A stretch of 64,000 nucleotides of DNA from Enoplolaimus lenunculus (lineage: Eukaryota > Nematoda > Enoplea > Enoplida > Thoracostomopsidae): NCBI GenBank assembly GCA_030248215.1, contig JASANG010002198.1, positions 1 to 64,000 of the forward strand. Reading direction: 5' to 3'. The number at the start of each line of letters is the position of its first letter. Position 1 is the stretch's first letter. A program made the translations under genes and the position numbers. This document shows, piece after piece, positions 1-20,299 of the stretch. The notes under the pieces were generated by a model. It searched no databases and was not told where the DNA came from. It worked only from the letters and a program-made list of their open reading frames with translations.

Positions 1-487
1 TGCAAAGCAATTATTGTTTCAAGGATGTTCTGTGCTGCATATGTTTTACAGAGTTCACGAGGACACGTTATGTGAGATGAGTAAAAATAGCATAATAATT
101 GTTTATAATTATAGAGAAGCTTACGACAACAATAAAACAGCTGTCGAAAACAATTCCTACTTCGGTTCCACAATATCATCAAACGAAGCATAGAATTCTA
201 CTCCGATTGTACCGTCAATCGGACTCGGAATCGGGACTCGATTTGAATCGGAATCGAAATTCCGTTTGCAGAAAATAAGTATAGTCAAAAAACTACCCGG
301 CAAATACTCAACGCGCTTGCAAAAAGTGTACCGAATGGTAATACAGCCGCCTGATTGCTGTCTACTACTGTTACACTGGCCCCGGTTAATTATAAGTGTC
401 TGCTACCAAGCCTAATGTATCGTTCAGAATAAAAACTCATTGCGCCTCCGAAAAAATATAAGATGGGGTTACAATGTGTGAGTTTTT

Positions 488-656
488 AAATTTTTCATGC
501 GTTAACCCTACCCTAACGCAAAAATTGCGTTAACACTTCCCTAACACGTCACAGCCATATTCTAATACGTGCCACAGAGCATTTTGTGACACGTTGAAAA
601 GTAGGGTTAAGGCAATAAATTTTTGCGTTATGGTAGGGATAACTCATGAAAATTTT
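488..656. repeat. MITE-like inverted-repeat element, left-arm copy
   Basis: Mirror of the element at 12464-12631. Ends are imperfect inverted repeats of about 35 bases built on TTTTCATGCGTTAACCC and CTAACGCAAAAATT. It lies in the intron before the last ABCF1 exon. Confidence 0.6.
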
Positions 657-816
657 GATATTCGCCACATGTTAATTATACCTTAGCGAAAAGCATACAC
701 CTAATCATAGGCCAAAACGTACCAATATTCCTGTCACCCACTAGGCAGGCACCGCCCTATATGGTTGGTTACATTAAGTAAAATAGCAATGCACACCTAT
801 CAATTAAGTTACATAC

Positions 817-3800
817 CGCCACTAAAATCATTAATCGCTTCAGCTAACGCATCAATAGATTCGATATCTAAATTATTTGTAGGTTCGTCCTACAATAAAC
901 TTCATACAATGTTATTTACACGTTACTGTTTTTTTCAGATATTTCAAAATACAAAAATAGTTGCTTGCTGTTCCAACATTATGATTTGTAATAATCTTTC
1001 TAAAGGTTCCACTATACACTATCCAAATATAAAAATGAAGACCAATTATTACACATACGCAGCCGCTGAGATAGCTAAACGAACTTCAACAGCTCACCCG
1101 GCTTTATATGAATCTTTGCAGCGTTTTTCATCGTTTTTATATAATTCAGAATTTTTTCGCAGCTGAAACCACTAAGTACTTAGCACTAGATGAGTTAAAC
1201 CAGCTGTTACCACTCGAAAAAGGCAATAACATACCTGATATTTTTATTGCTAATATGAACCAACGGCCGTGTACGACCGATTCACACCACAACAATAATT
1301 AACTAATGATTTCAGGCTAAATTACAAAAATGGCAAATCTAGCAAACTCATACCAAAATTAAGACGTCGGGAGCACTAAGCGCCAGTTCAGCCATAGCAA
1401 CCCGTGACTTTTGACCTCCAGACAAATCAGCGATTTTAATCGTATGCGCGTACCCAGGAAGCCCAGTCATGCCCAAATTTTTTCTCGCGTCTTGATAATT
1501 TAAATCAAACAATCTCTAAAAACAAAATAATTATACATAATATCGTGCTCAAGACAGAACGTCAGATTTTGTTATATTTTATATCAAAGCTTAAAACTGA
1601 AACAAGCATCAAATATCTATTGTGTCTGCAGTAAAATAATCTGCTTTCGTTAAATCCTACCTCCAAACTACTAAAATCATTATACTGACTTACAAACACT
1701 GCAACATTTTGTTTGGACATACGTAACTGCTTAAGTTATTTACAACCTGTTCGTACTTACTCTTAAATATTCAACTGGGGATTCGTCAAGACTTTAGGTG
1801 CTCGGACGAATGTTGATCAAATCTCCCAATTCTCTGTAATAAATCAACGTGTTTCAATATAATCAATAATTTTAGGTTAGTGATTATCTAAATAAAGCAC
1901 TGAAAAGAAACAAAACTAAACGGTGATTTTAATGTATATTGTTTCTGGGTAAAATATGTACAGCTTTGACCACATAATTTTTGCTATTCTATAAAAATGA
2001 AGCAGTAAAGAATGCAAATCGCCAAACAAATCAGAACATCGATTATTACATAACTCTTTATTGCATAGCATAACTTATTGCGTAGTGGAAAAACGTACTT
2101 CACATTATGTTACTCTAAAACAACATCAAATTCACTGCATTACAGTTATATCTCTATATCTTCTAAATCGTTAATTGTATTACACAAATACTTACCAAAC
2201 GATGGTTTTTCCTAATTTCACCGGTTAGCTAAAACAAAACTTGAAAATTATAAACAAACTACACTAGAGCTAACAGTCATCAATGCCTTACCTATATTAC
2301 CGCAGATGAAAACAAATATTCATATTCCACCAACAGAGAAACTAGTTACAGCTGTTACTCAATTTCAAACCTAAGTTTCCAAATTTTAATATTGATTGGC
2401 CAAAAATCAAATCTAAAAAGTCATTTTACCGAATGTTGTCTGGGAATAACAACGCTCGAAACACCTAAAAATCTACACTATTCAACGAGTAGTGTTGTAC
2501 AAAATGATTATTTGACAAGAATCAAAATACATATCCAATAGTGAAATTTACAACAAATATACTTTAACTTTCAAGAAAACAATTCGAGATGACTCACGAA
2601 ATGCCAAATAACTCACCGGTTCTAATTCTTGAAGAAGCAGCTTCAAAAACGTTGATTTACCAACACCGTTCGGACCAACAATTGCAACTAAAATAAAAAC
2701 TAAAAGAATGAAACTCATTTTTCAACATTTAGGAAGACAGAAAAAATTTCATGAATTTTTCAGTATACTATCCATCTTAGAAAAACACTAACATGCAAAT
2801 AGGACGTAAAGAACGTTTTGTTTAGAAATATGCATTGATTGAAATAAAAATTAATGCTCATAAAATGATCCTGTCGCAAACTGATACCGTTAAATACGAT
2901 TAGTATCCCCTTTCATATTTCAAAAATACACCATTAAACTAAAATGAGCACAATATGTTTGTAGGTGAACGATCTGATACGCAGAATTTTTAGCACCTTT
3001 AGCGTGTGTTGCTTGAAATCAGAAACCGTATTCTCAAACGTACAGCACCTATCACCACTTGGAGATAAGTCTTGTAACTTTCGAACCAGTGAATGGTGTT
3101 GTTCGAAAAGCAGCACATCTTTCGCATTGATTTGCTGTTCTTGTGTGCAAACTCAGAGATCCGACAATTGCAGAAGATTGTCAATTTAAAAACTTGTCAC
3201 TAACTCTCGACAGGTGCTATACGCATTTCAAGAATATGGGTTCAAAACGCAATCGTCAACAGCTCAAAAACCGATAGCATTATTTTATACAAGGGTCTTA
3301 CGGCAATAATTCACGTTTTAAGTGCACTCACCTCTTGAACTCATATCTATACCGAAATCAATCTTTTTAAATAGCAATGGCATATCAGGATATCCAAAAT
3401 CTACAGCTAAAACAATATATACAATATGAATAGCCGGCATCACCATATATGAGCGTAAAAGTAATATGTAAAAACATAAGGATCACAAACTAATACGCTG
3501 CGGCCTGTGCGAATCTTTGAAAAACAACAACTAGGATACAACAATCATCGTATTAATAATAATTTACGCAACTCATGTTATCTGCATTTCGGCACCACTT
3601 AATATTTGTTTTTGCAAGCAGATAATTCGACACTTGCACACTTTTCCCCACAAGCGAAAATGTAAACCGGAGCCAAACCTAAGTAATGCCAAAATCTGAA
3701 AAATTTAAAAATCCGGAACGAAATGTACAAGAGCCCATGAATCCAAGCCGTACAGCGTGTCTTCGACTTACCGTACGCGCCAAGAATTGGTGGATTTAAC

Positions 3801-6299
3801 GGAGGTGGTTCAGGAAACTGAAATTTGACTTGATATTCGCGTGGTTTTTCAAGCAAATTTTTTGCTTGCTCATCTGAGTCAATTTCTTGCTGCCTTTTCT
3901 TTCCTCCACCGCCGCCTTTCTTCCGTTTGGTTTGCTCAGATTGAACAATTTCAGTCTAAAAATAAATCATTGTCTCGAATTAGTAAACTGTTTAATTTCT
4001 TGGAGTTGAAAGAAAAAGCTTTTTGCACTTCATCTGTCGCTTAATTTACGACAGTATTATGACACAGTTGTAGTTTTTGTGCGGGGTTCTGGATCTGTAA
4101 AGAAAATAACACGCACAGTGTGTCAAATTAAGCGCTAACATAAAGATTTCAAATGCAATCACACAAAACAGCAAAGCTTGAATAATAGTCTTGATAAAAT
4201 AATTATAACTGCTAAACCTCGACTTCAATAGCCACTGTCACTACGAACACAAAGGGAATTAGCTAAAACTACTAGCTTGGTTTATCTCAGAAAACACGAC
4301 TACCACAAAACGTGGTACATGATCGTTAGCACTATGAGTTCGGTGCGTTCCAATGCAAAGTTATACTACTACGGTTACACGTACCGCTTGTTTGCCAGAC
4401 TTTCCAGACTTTTTCAGCTCACGCAAATGTTTCTCTTGCATTTCATATTGTTTAAGCTGTTCCTTGCATTTTTGTTGATACATTTTTTTGAACTGTGCTT
4501 AAAATAATATAAAATATTTGATCACAAACGCTATACCCCTGAGCATAAGTTAGTTACTCAAAATCAATAATAAATTTCAATTTCAGTACCAAAGTCCAGC
4601 ATTATTACCTTTAGTGAAAACTGTTCTAGGCGTGCTGTTTGAATTGCACCCTGTCAAATTTTGTTATTAAGATAGTACAGTACAACGGGAATATATAATT
4701 TTTTGCAACGAATTGGCAGATAGCTTCCAAATAATTTAATTTTAAAAATAGTTTGTGGTTGACATTTATAAAATAAACAGGAGCAAAGGGCCAATAACCA
4801 ACGTATCCCCATTACAATAGTTGTTGCGTTTCATTGTGCTAAGTTCAAAAATGGTTAGCAGTGTATTGAGCAAAGCATTTTGCTCGCTTCAAGTCTAATT
4901 GTATATTTCTATGTTCAAACCAAAGGCCAGGCCAAGATAAATGCAGAAATCTAACCACCCACAATCCGCATTTTGAGCAAAAATCTTTATATTTATACTA
5001 AAAATACGAATTATGTATGTGTGTTAACACGCCTTAGAATGCTAATAACCGGCCGCGTTCAAAACGTCTGTGACCGCTCTTGGTTAAAGCTGCCATTTGT
5101 GCTCAAATTCCTTTATTTAGATGTCAAGTTTCGGTGAGTTTGGGACTGTGCATTGTTAGCAGCAATTTGATACAAGTATTAAAGCCAATAAATGGACTGA
5201 GAAGGCAGTTTCGGTTTAATATCCTGGGTAAATAAGAAATGCGGTTTAAACCTACAGGATTCCGGACATGTCTGGTTCGACTACTAAAATTGCTGAAACC
5301 CACCTTTTTCGAAACAGTCTATGCTCTATATGTTCACACAAACTCACTATAACTCACTATAATTGCCGCGATAGTAATGCAACTTTTTGGCGTCTAAGTG
5401 AATAACATCCGTACATATGTTGTCCATAAAGCTTTGATCGTGCGATACAACCAGCAGAGTTTTTTTCCAAGTTTGAAGATAGCTAAAATATACCACTTTA
5501 ATATCGTTCAGGTTCATATAAGCAAAATGTTTAATAATCAATTATCAACCCCTATCCATTACTTTTATTCGGTAGTTTTGGTCATACGCCAACTCGCAGA
5601 AATAACCTGTCAAATTTATTACATGACACAAATAAGAAATACACAAAAAGGATCTTCATACTTGTCAACCAAATCACAGCATTCAAATCTAAATGATTTG
5701 TAGGTTCGTCAAGTAACAGTAGTGTTGGTTCAATAAACAAAGCCCTGAAACGAAAACCTAACAGGATGCTAAAAACAAAATTGTTATTCGCTTTCACAAA
5801 CTCTGTGATAGTGTTAGCTGACGGACCTAAAATGCAAATATTCTGTCAGAAAATGACGTCTGAAAATAAAAATTTCAGCAAAGCAAGCACCACAAATTAC
5901 ATATTATTAAAATATGTAAATATCAGCTTTAAGAGGCTTTAGTTCTTGGAATTAACGCCAACATTATCTCTACTTATTCAAATTCTTAAACAATAGAAAA
6001 AATATTATATCTGCAGGGCAACGTACGACTCTTATGTTCAGGTTTTATTCGTTAAAAATAGGTACTGCAATCAAACGGTGACGTTTCGATTTACTCCTAA
6101 TCGCCATGTGTAGTTGTGTAAATAACATACGCGTTTAAAACAAATTTAATACTCGCAAGTGATATTCTCATTCGCCATCCACCGAGAAATTTTTCGTCGG
6201 ACGTTCCATCATTTCACGGGTAAATCCAAGACCTGCTAAAATTCGCCGAGCTCTTGATTCCGCCGCATCTGCACCAATAGCATTCAATTCTTCATACAC
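817..6299 (-). pseudogene. ABCF1: Left-arm partial copy of ABCF1 (mirror copy, lacks both gene ends)
   Basis: Minus-strand mirror of the gene at 6868-13971. Exons, in reading order: 6299-6152, 5744-5661, 5482-5358, 4497-4385, 3955-3772, 3406-3332, 2687-2617, 2228-2196, 1833-1761, 1515-1354 and 889-817. They encode the end of the first ABC domain (NFS-GGWRMR signature, [12 protein letters not shown]alker B, VVSHD H-loop), the linker KKMYQQK, and the second ABC domain up to DEPTNNLD. The final exon is absent because the window starts first, and the 5' half is absent because the palindrome turns at about 6600. In exons 1-4 this copy is the better preserved one: the Walker B exon at 5744-5661 reads through cleanly, whereas its partner at 7397 does not. 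One base is missing in the signature motif of exon 1 and one extra base sits in the 1833-1761 exon. It may not exist as a second locus. Confidence 0.75.
3026..3262. repeat. Intronic inverted-repeat element, left-arm copy
   Basis: Mirror of the element at 9883-10110. Short open frames over this stretch come from the repeat and are not exons. Confidence 0.5.
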
Positions 6300-6330
6300 C
6301 TGCAAATAAAATATCGAACAAATATTAATT

Positions 6331-6838
6331 TTAGTGCAAATACACGCATAACACCTGCCTCCAAGTTACATTAAGCATGTAATTATACACCACTACAGCT
6401 ACAAATTAGCAGGATAACACAATTTCTGAAACACTGTATTGCGAAGACTTTTTTGCAGCAGTCACAGTTCACTTATTTGAAAATTTGTTACAAACTGCTG
6501 ATACGTGTTATGGAAAACACATCTGAATTTTCAACATACCGAATACAAATACAAAATAAAACGCTTCTGGTCGCCAAACAATAATAAGCGTAGCAGTTCT
6601 ATAGAAAATACAGCTGGCGCACGATAAGCGTCATTTAGAGCGCAAATGATCAAAGGTAACATAGATTTTAGTACCGCACGTTACCCCGTGGATATCATTA
6701 GAATTCACTCTTATTTGAGGTGTGTGTGGGCAGGGCTCGGGAAGAGAAGGACGTTTGTATAAATTAAAAAAAAGGTAAAAAGATATTGTTTGTGTTCGGG
6801 GTTTGTTATTTGAGTGTGGGTAATGGGGGTGTGGTGTA
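6331..6838. other. Palindrome centre, no mirror partner
   Basis: Sequence between the two alignable arms. The left part (6331 to about 6650) looks like ordinary AT-rich intron upstream of ABCF1 exon VYEELN. The right part (about 6716-6838) turns G/T-rich and low in complexity, and only faintly resembles a corrupted copy of the same intron. None of the expected upstream ABCF1 exons (first Walker A) is visible here. Confidence 0.6.
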
Positions 6839-6867
6839 TTATATTATTTGTTATATTTTATTTGCAG

Positions 6868-13971
<7,104 letters not shown>

Positions 13972-15205
13972 GTATGTTTAATTTAATGTCAACTTAAAAT
14001 TATAGTCGTGAATGGCTCAGTTTCAATTATTGCTAAAAGTCGGCTCAGCACACTCACTTTTAATAGGAGTGTTAGTTACTGTTTGACCAGTTGAGCACGA
14101 GCGTATCGGGAAGCATGGTTGCTTTGACACCTTAGGTTCGCATAGTAGTCGCAGATTGCTGGTCAAATTTTGTATCATCAATACGAAGTTTCTATTTAAT
14201 ACTTAAGTCCGTAGTTGCTCATATATCGTGCATTGTAACAACCTAAGATTATCGACCCTTGATATAACCTTCAACGTGACCAACATAAATTTATTTGTTT
14301 GAAACTATTTTGTTATGTGCATCCGGATTTTATTTTGATTAGTAAAGGATTTAAGGAGTTTTTATTTTACCGAACGGATATAAGTAGTTTTTTATACGTT
14401 CAGTTGAATGGTTCTCTATGAAAAGTAGCACATAGTAGTATGTGCACATATTGAGCTGATAAAACAATTTGTATGCAACATGTCCGACTTCCGGAGAAGT
14501 ATACCGGAGCTTGAGGTCGACTTTCTGGTAAAAGTGGATTTTCGTCTGTGCTTAGTTTTACGAATCGACCATTTCTAAAATATATTAACTGAGGTCAATT
14601 CCTATAGTAAACACGGCTCGACTAATTTGCGCGTGTAAGCAAACTGAAATATGACACCGCAATTGTTTTTTTATGATTTCATAAGTATGTCGAGGTGTCA
14701 TAGGTTTGTACATTTGCCTGGTTAAGTATGATTTATTTTGTGTTAAATGGAAGGTGGCGGGCAGGACAACTCTTGTTAATATCAGCAACTATTTCATTTG
14801 CGCAATTCATCGGAAAGTATAGTGAATGACTGATAGGTGACGTTGCAAATTTTGAATTTATGGTGGCTGCGCCTTCAGTTGGGTCTATGTGAACATAAGA
14901 GGCTGGATTTTTTTGTATGGTTGGAATAGTGTAAGCTTGAGCATTAGACAATTTTTTGCTTGGCTTAGGGATAAGCTCATTCCTACGCTTAGTGTTTAGG
15001 CTTAGGAATATGCTTACACTACTGTTCCTCCCCTGTTCTTTACATTGGCCTTCACTTATAAAGAAATCCAACATGCGTACTGCATTGTTTATAAAATTTG
15101 CAAAACTAGGAATATTAAGCACTCGTGTTTCGTGCAGTCTGACTGAAGTGTTATTGAAACTTTGAGTTTCACTGTGGCGTTGTCTGTTTCGTTTAACTTG
15201 AGGCA
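13972..15205. other. Intergenic region after ABCF1
   Basis: AT-rich, without a recognisable gene on the plus strand. From about 14905 to 15052 it holds a left-truncated copy of the TTAGGC-bearing repeat, ending in CCTGTTCTTTACATTGGCC. An open frame of 157 codons on the minus strand (15206-14733) runs straight through this repeat. Confidence 0.6.
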
Positions 15206-15206
15206 T
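14733..15206 (-). CDS. Doubtful 157-codon open frame, repeat-derived in part
   Basis: Begins with ATG only 74 bases from, and divergent to, the start of the C11orf98-like gene, so a shared promoter would be possible. The middle third translates a TTAGGC-bearing repeat that also occurs at 43727-43932, and I recognise no domain. The first 50 residues (MPQVKRNRQRHSETQ...) have no known relative that I can name. It could equally be a chance frame; a real product is unlikely. Confidence 0.12.
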   Translation of the reverse strand: MPQVKRNRQRHSETQSFNNTSVRLHETRVLNIPSFANFINNAVRMLDFFISEGQCKEQGRNSSVSIFLSLNTKRRNELIPKPSKKLSNAQAYTIPTIQKNPASYVHIDPTEGAATINSKFATSPISHSLYFPMNCANEIVADINKSCPARHLPFNTK

Positions 15207-15279
15207 AAATTATGGCTAAGTACAGATATGATTTATCATTGTTGTTTAGAAATGTCATTTAGCAAGCTTTAGCTTCATA

Positions 15280-17293
15280 ATGGGTAAAAGGAAAGCATTG
15301 TTTGGCAAAAAGAAAAGCCGACAAAATAAAGTTAAAACGAAATCGCGATTGGCTGCGAAGCAGTTGAAAACAAAATCGAAAAATGAACGCGCGTTGCTTT
15401 TGACTGAAAAGTACGGCGGGGCCTTAAACGAGCATCAGCTGAGGCAATTAAGGTAAGTTTAAAAAAATTATATCGATTATTTGGTCCATGTGACTTTTAG
15501 GAGTGCTCTAAACTTTTTCTCAATACGAGTAGTATATTATGAGAATTGACAGTAGAGTTCGATCGGATATCAATTTGGCGTAATACCAAAATCGAAGAAG
15601 GATAGTTTTTTCAATAACCGAGTACAACATTTATTGTGCGATGTTGGAAGTAATTGAGTTGCGGAAAAATGTATTACTGAATTAAAGTTAATTATTAGCT
15701 TGGATTTTTTATTTTCACTTCAATCTAAAAACCTTGACTTTTTTACTTGTTCATAAATGCAATCGCTGCAAGATGTCTGTCAAATACGTTCACTTGCAGC
15801 GATGAAAGTGTCGGTCTCGGCAAGTCTCTGTATTTGGCACGTCTCGGTTTCATATTTTTGAGTCTCGGCGGTTTGGAACCGAGACCAGGAGTTGAGGATT
15901 CAGCAAATCTATTGTTGAGTAAGTGATGGCTGATGAATAAAATTTCTCTGGGAAATAATGAAATGTCATGGTTACGCAATAAAATTAGGTACGAGCAAAT
16001 ATTCTGAAAAAACACTAAAAGCTATGAAAAACGGAAATATTATGAAAAACGCAGAACACTGCGAAAAAACATTAGAAATGACTTATTTTGAAAATTTTAT
16101 GTTTTTAGGTGATGGCCAAAACTTCACCGAGAGCGAGACTTTTCCTGTGCAGGTCTCGGTAGTCCGGTCTCGGTCTCGGTTTTTAACCGAGACCGCCAAT
16201 CCGTGTCCACCAGTGTAAAACAGTTTTATGATAGGTATTCGGTATGTTTATATCGGATATCGAAACGGGTTATCCGGTCGTACAACGGTTACAGTGGTTT
16301 TTGTACACTTTCCCCATATTTAGAGTTAAGGCTTAAGCGTAGGCTTAAGAAATGGCGTCGACTTATGTAAACCTGTTTTCCTCGTGAGGAGGAGGGAGAC
16401 CTCATTCAAATCCGAGCTCCCCGTACTCTGACCGATTCTTTGTTGTGCCTCCCCACTTTTTTTCTAAATCCGCCTGTAGACACAAAAATTCTTCAGGTTT
16501 TTTTATTTTTTAAGTATAATTTACACCTGGTTTTAGCCCCGCGCATGGTTTGTAGGTCGAGGTAGGGTACCGAAAAAATTTGGCGTTTTTCTACATATCG
16601 CATCTTTTCAGCTTTTCCCCATCGGAGTCGGTTCTTTCCCTCCTTCCAGAGCGTCCTAGGAAACCACAGTTTCCAAACGCTAAACCTGAGTCTACGCATG
16701 ATGGAGAATAGTGAATAAGAGCCAGGGATTAGAATCTCGGCGGCAAGTCTCGGTATTTGGCAGTTCTCGGTTTTTTTAGTCTCGGTGGTTTGGAACCGAG
16801 ACCAGAATTCGCGGATTCCGCAAATGTATGGCTGTATTCTTGAAGTAAGGGATGCCTGATAAATAAAATCGCTGTGAGTATGTGAATTTTCATAGTTACG
16901 CAATAATTATGAGCAGATACCGTGAAAAAATACAAAAAAACTACAAAAAACGCATTTCAAATAAATACTTAGCTATTTGTTATACGATGTTTTTAGTTAG
17001 TGTTTGACCATAGTTTAGTCTTTTGGCAGTTATATCGGCACCAGTCGAACGTAACTTTAGAACTTACATTGATGTTTCTGCTTTTCAGAACGACAACACA
17101 AGCTAACATATCGGTGTCAAAGAAAAAACAACGCAAAGTCGAGAAACGATTGAAACAAGAAGAACGTAAACTGGAACGAAAGATGGCGAAAGCTGTGCGC
17201 AAACGTGGTCGCAATGCGAATTCTGATGATTCTGCGGACAACGCACTTAATGATTTGTTTGAATCTGGTGAGTTCGTTATGAAAAATTACTAA
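15280..17293 (+). CDS. C11orf98-like small basic (probably nucleolar) protein
   Basis: Exon 1 is 15280-15452 (ATG, MGKRKALFGKKKSRQNKV; donor AG/GTAAGT). Exon 2 begins at 17089 after CTTTTCAG, joining in phase to give a codon AG/A. The joined protein is very rich in Lys and Arg and has the pattern ALNEHQLRQLRTTTQANIS followed by KKKQRKVEKR. This resembles the conserved block of human C11orf98 (a short ANIT-SGKKRRK motif after a basic N-terminus). If exon 2 reads on, it stops at 17293, giving about 125 residues, close to the 123 of the human protein; an AATAAA overlaps the stop. Alternatively a good donor at 17268 (GGTGAGT) joins in phase to an exon at 32798. The family assignment rests on remembered sequence and is moderate. 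The 1.6 kb intron holds GTCTCGG-rich repeats. Confidence 0.6.
15790..16215. repeat. GTCTCGG-rich dispersed repeat, copy 1
   Basis: Contains many copies of GTCTCGG on one strand and CCGAGAC on the other, allowing hairpins (for example GGTTTGGAACCGAGACC at about 15870). The downstream part, with TTACGCAATAA and GAAAAAAC stretches, matches the second copy at 16734-16990. It sits in the intron of the C11orf98-like gene. Confidence 0.5.
16734..16990. repeat. GTCTCGG-rich dispersed repeat, copy 2
   Basis: Shares AAGTCTCGGTATTTGGCA, GGTTTGGAACCGAGACCAG and a following AT-rich segment with copy 1, in the same orientation. The two copies lie about 0.9 kb apart in one intron. Confidence 0.5.
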
Positions 17294-18170
17294 TAAAAGC
17301 TTGAACTATCGAGCAAAAGCATTATTTAGGTAGGGTTAGGTATTTGTTTATTTTTAATTTGCACGTTTTTATGGTTTATCTGCGCATTTTAAAATGTTTT
17401 TGAACCCTTGAGGTTGACATATTTTTGACTATTTGGGTGGCGCGGTTTCAGACGTCGACGGACGGCGCCTCACGACAAGTATAGTGCCACCTCTGCTTAA
17501 AAAAGAATACGTGTGCAACCAAATTTCGTACTGGCAGCGGTTGGCTATCGATAAAAGGAACTACGTACATATGATGGGCAATAATTGCCTGATAAAACCT
17601 GGTAGCAGGTTAGCATTACAGCGCATCAAAATTTCCATTCAGATTCAGTGGCGTGCGCCAATTGTGCGAGGGTCCCCACAAACTCTTGTGTCAGGGTCCC
17701 CCCAGAGTCAATGCGGGACGTCCCGCAAACTTAATGTGTGAGGGATTTTCCCCTAGAGTTAATATTAGCTAGTCTGAACAAACTCAATATGTGACGGTTC
17801 CTCCCAGCGTTCATGTGAACGGCCCTTAAAATCAAGAAATTTCGAGATTTTTCTTGATAAGTATCGATGCATAACACATCCTCGAGCGAAAAGACGACCT
17901 AATTTTACTGTTTCACCCCCTTGCGATGATCAAAATATTTTTCAATTTATTTTTAAATATTGTTTTGGGCGGGGGGGGGGGCAAATATGAAATACGGTGA
18001 GCGGCTGCTCCGGCCCTGTTGCCAACATTTCATACTGTGCTTTGATTGCTTTTAAAAGTAAACAAACCGATGCGATTAAAGCAAGCATATGTATGTATAA
18101 GCGGCATTTCTAGTATGAATTTTATTTTTCGCTGCTAAGATTATAATCCAGTAAAGTTATTAAGCAATCG
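17294..18170. other. Region between the C11orf98-like exon and the satellite
   Basis: From about 17660 to 17825 it has a degenerate short tandem pattern of GGTCCCC-like segments spaced roughly 25-30 bases apart. A run of 13 G lies near 17970. A 102-codon frame at 17433-17741 crosses these repeats and looks accidental. No gene is seen. Confidence 0.5.
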
Positions 18171-20194
18171 TATACTTAAGTAATTGACGTGGCCCTCACC
18201 AAACAAAAATTAAAGTTAAGTAATTGACGTGGCCCTCACCAAACGAGAATTATACTTAAGTAATTGACATTGCCCTCACAAAACGAGAATTATAATTAAG
18301 TACTTGACGTGGCCCTCACCAAACGAGAATTATACTTAAGTAATTGACGTTGCCCTCACCAAACGAGAATTATACTTAAGTAATTGACGTGGCCCTCACC
18401 AAACGAGAATTATACTTAAGTAATTGACGTGGCCCTCACCAAACGAGATATATTAGTAATTGACGAATTATAATTAAGTACTTGACGTGGCCCTCACCAA
18501 ACGAGAATTATACTTAAGTAATTGACGTTGCCCTCACCAAACGAGAATTATACTTAAGTAATTGACGTTGCCCTCACCAAACGAGAATTATAATTAAGTA
18601 ATTGACGTTGCCCTCACGGCAAGACGAGAATTATACTTAAGTAATTGACGTGGCCCTCACCAAACGAGAATTATACTTAAGTAATTGACGTTGCCCTCAC
18701 CAAACGAGAATTATACTTAAGTAATTGACGTGGCCCTCACCAAACGAGAATTATACTTAAGTAATTGACGTGGCCGTCACCAAACGAGAATTATACTTAA
18801 GTAATTGACGTGGCCCTCACCAAACGAGAATTATACTTAAGTAATTGACGTGGCCCTCACCAAACGAGAATTATAATTAAGTAATTGACGTGGCCCTCAC
18901 CAAACGAGAATTATAATTAAGTAATTGACGTGGCCCTCACCAAACGAGAATTATACTTATGTAATTGACGTGGCCCTCACCAAACGAGAATTATACTTAA
19001 GTAATTGACGTTGCCCTCACCAAACGAGAATTATACTTAAGTAATTGACGTTGACCTAACCAAACAAGAATTATAAAAAATAAATAGACGTTGACCTCAC
19101 AAAACTAGAATTATAATTAAGTAATTGACGTTGCCCTCACCAAACGAGAATTATACTTAAGTAATTGACGTGGCCCCTCACCAAACGAGAATTATACTTA
19201 AGTAATTGACGTGGCCGTCACCAAACAGAGAATTATACTTAAGTAATTGACGTGGCCCTTACCGAACGAGAATTATACTTAAGTAATTGACGTGGCCCTC
19301 ACCAAACGAGAATTATAATTAAGTAATTGACGTGGCCCTCACCAAACGAGAATTATAATTAAGTAATTGACGTGGCCCTCACCAAACGAGAATTATACTT
19401 ATGTAATTGACGTGGCCCTCACCAAACGAGAATTATACTTAAGTATTGACGTTGCCCTCACCAACGAGAATTATACTTAAGTATTACTCCCTCCGGTTTT
19501 AGTATTGACGTTGCCCTCACCAAACGAGAATTATAATTAAGTAATTGACGTTGCCCTCACCAAACGAGAATTATACTTAAGTAATTGACGTGGCCCTCAC
19601 CAAACGAGAATTATACTTAAGTAATTGACGTTGCCCTCACCAAACGAGAATTATACTTAAGTAATTGACGTGGCCCTCACCAAACGAGAATTATACTTAA
19701 GTAATTGACGTGGCCGTCACCAAACGAGAATTATACTTAAGTAATTGACGTGGCCGTCACCAAACGAGAATTATACTTAAGTAATTGACGTGGCCCTCAC
19801 CAAACGAGAATTATACTTAAGTAATTGACGTGGCCCTCACCAAACGAGAATTATAATTAAGTAATTGACGTGGCCCTCACCAAACGAGAATTATAATTAA
19901 GTAATTGACGTGGCCCTCACCAAACGAGAATTATAATTAAGTAATTCACGTGGCCCTCACCAAACGAGAATTATAATTAAGTAATTGACGTGGCCCTCAC
20001 CAAACGAGAATTATAATTAAGTAATTGACGTGGCCCTCACCAAACGGAGAATTATAATTAAGTAATTGACGTGGCCCTCACCAAACGAGAATTATTAATT
20101 AAGTAATTGACGTGGCCCTCACCAAACGAGAATTATAATTAAGTAATTGACGTTGCCCTCACCAAACGAGAATTATAATTAAGTAATTGCGTGG

Positions 20195-20195
<1 letters not shown>

Positions 20196-20241
<46 letters not shown>
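20196..20241. repeat. Poly(T) tract inside the satellite
   Basis: About 45 consecutive T replace part of two monomers. The partner segment 1600 bases on has none. It could be a retroposed tail or an assembly fill; nothing else marks an insertion. Confidence 0.7.
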
Positions 20242-20244
<3 letters not shown>

Positions 20245-20299
20245 TATTTGACGTGGTCCTCACCAAACGAGAATTATAATTAAGTAATTGACGTGGCCC

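Noticed and set aside
1-200. Chromosome end (telomere) at the left edge
   Set aside because: No terminal TTAGGC tract at the edge; all such tracts here are internal, short and degenerate.
2934-3189. Short open frames on both strands in the ABCF1 intron
   Set aside because: They mirror each other in the two arms and fall within an inverted-repeat element; no splice sites.
17433-17741. 102-codon frame near the satellite
   Set aside because: Crosses GGTCCCC-type short repeats and has no recognisable domain.
19486-19506. Plant Stowaway-like terminus CTCCCTCCG inside the satellite
   Set aside because: Only one short motif with no second terminus; most likely chance or a damaged monomer.
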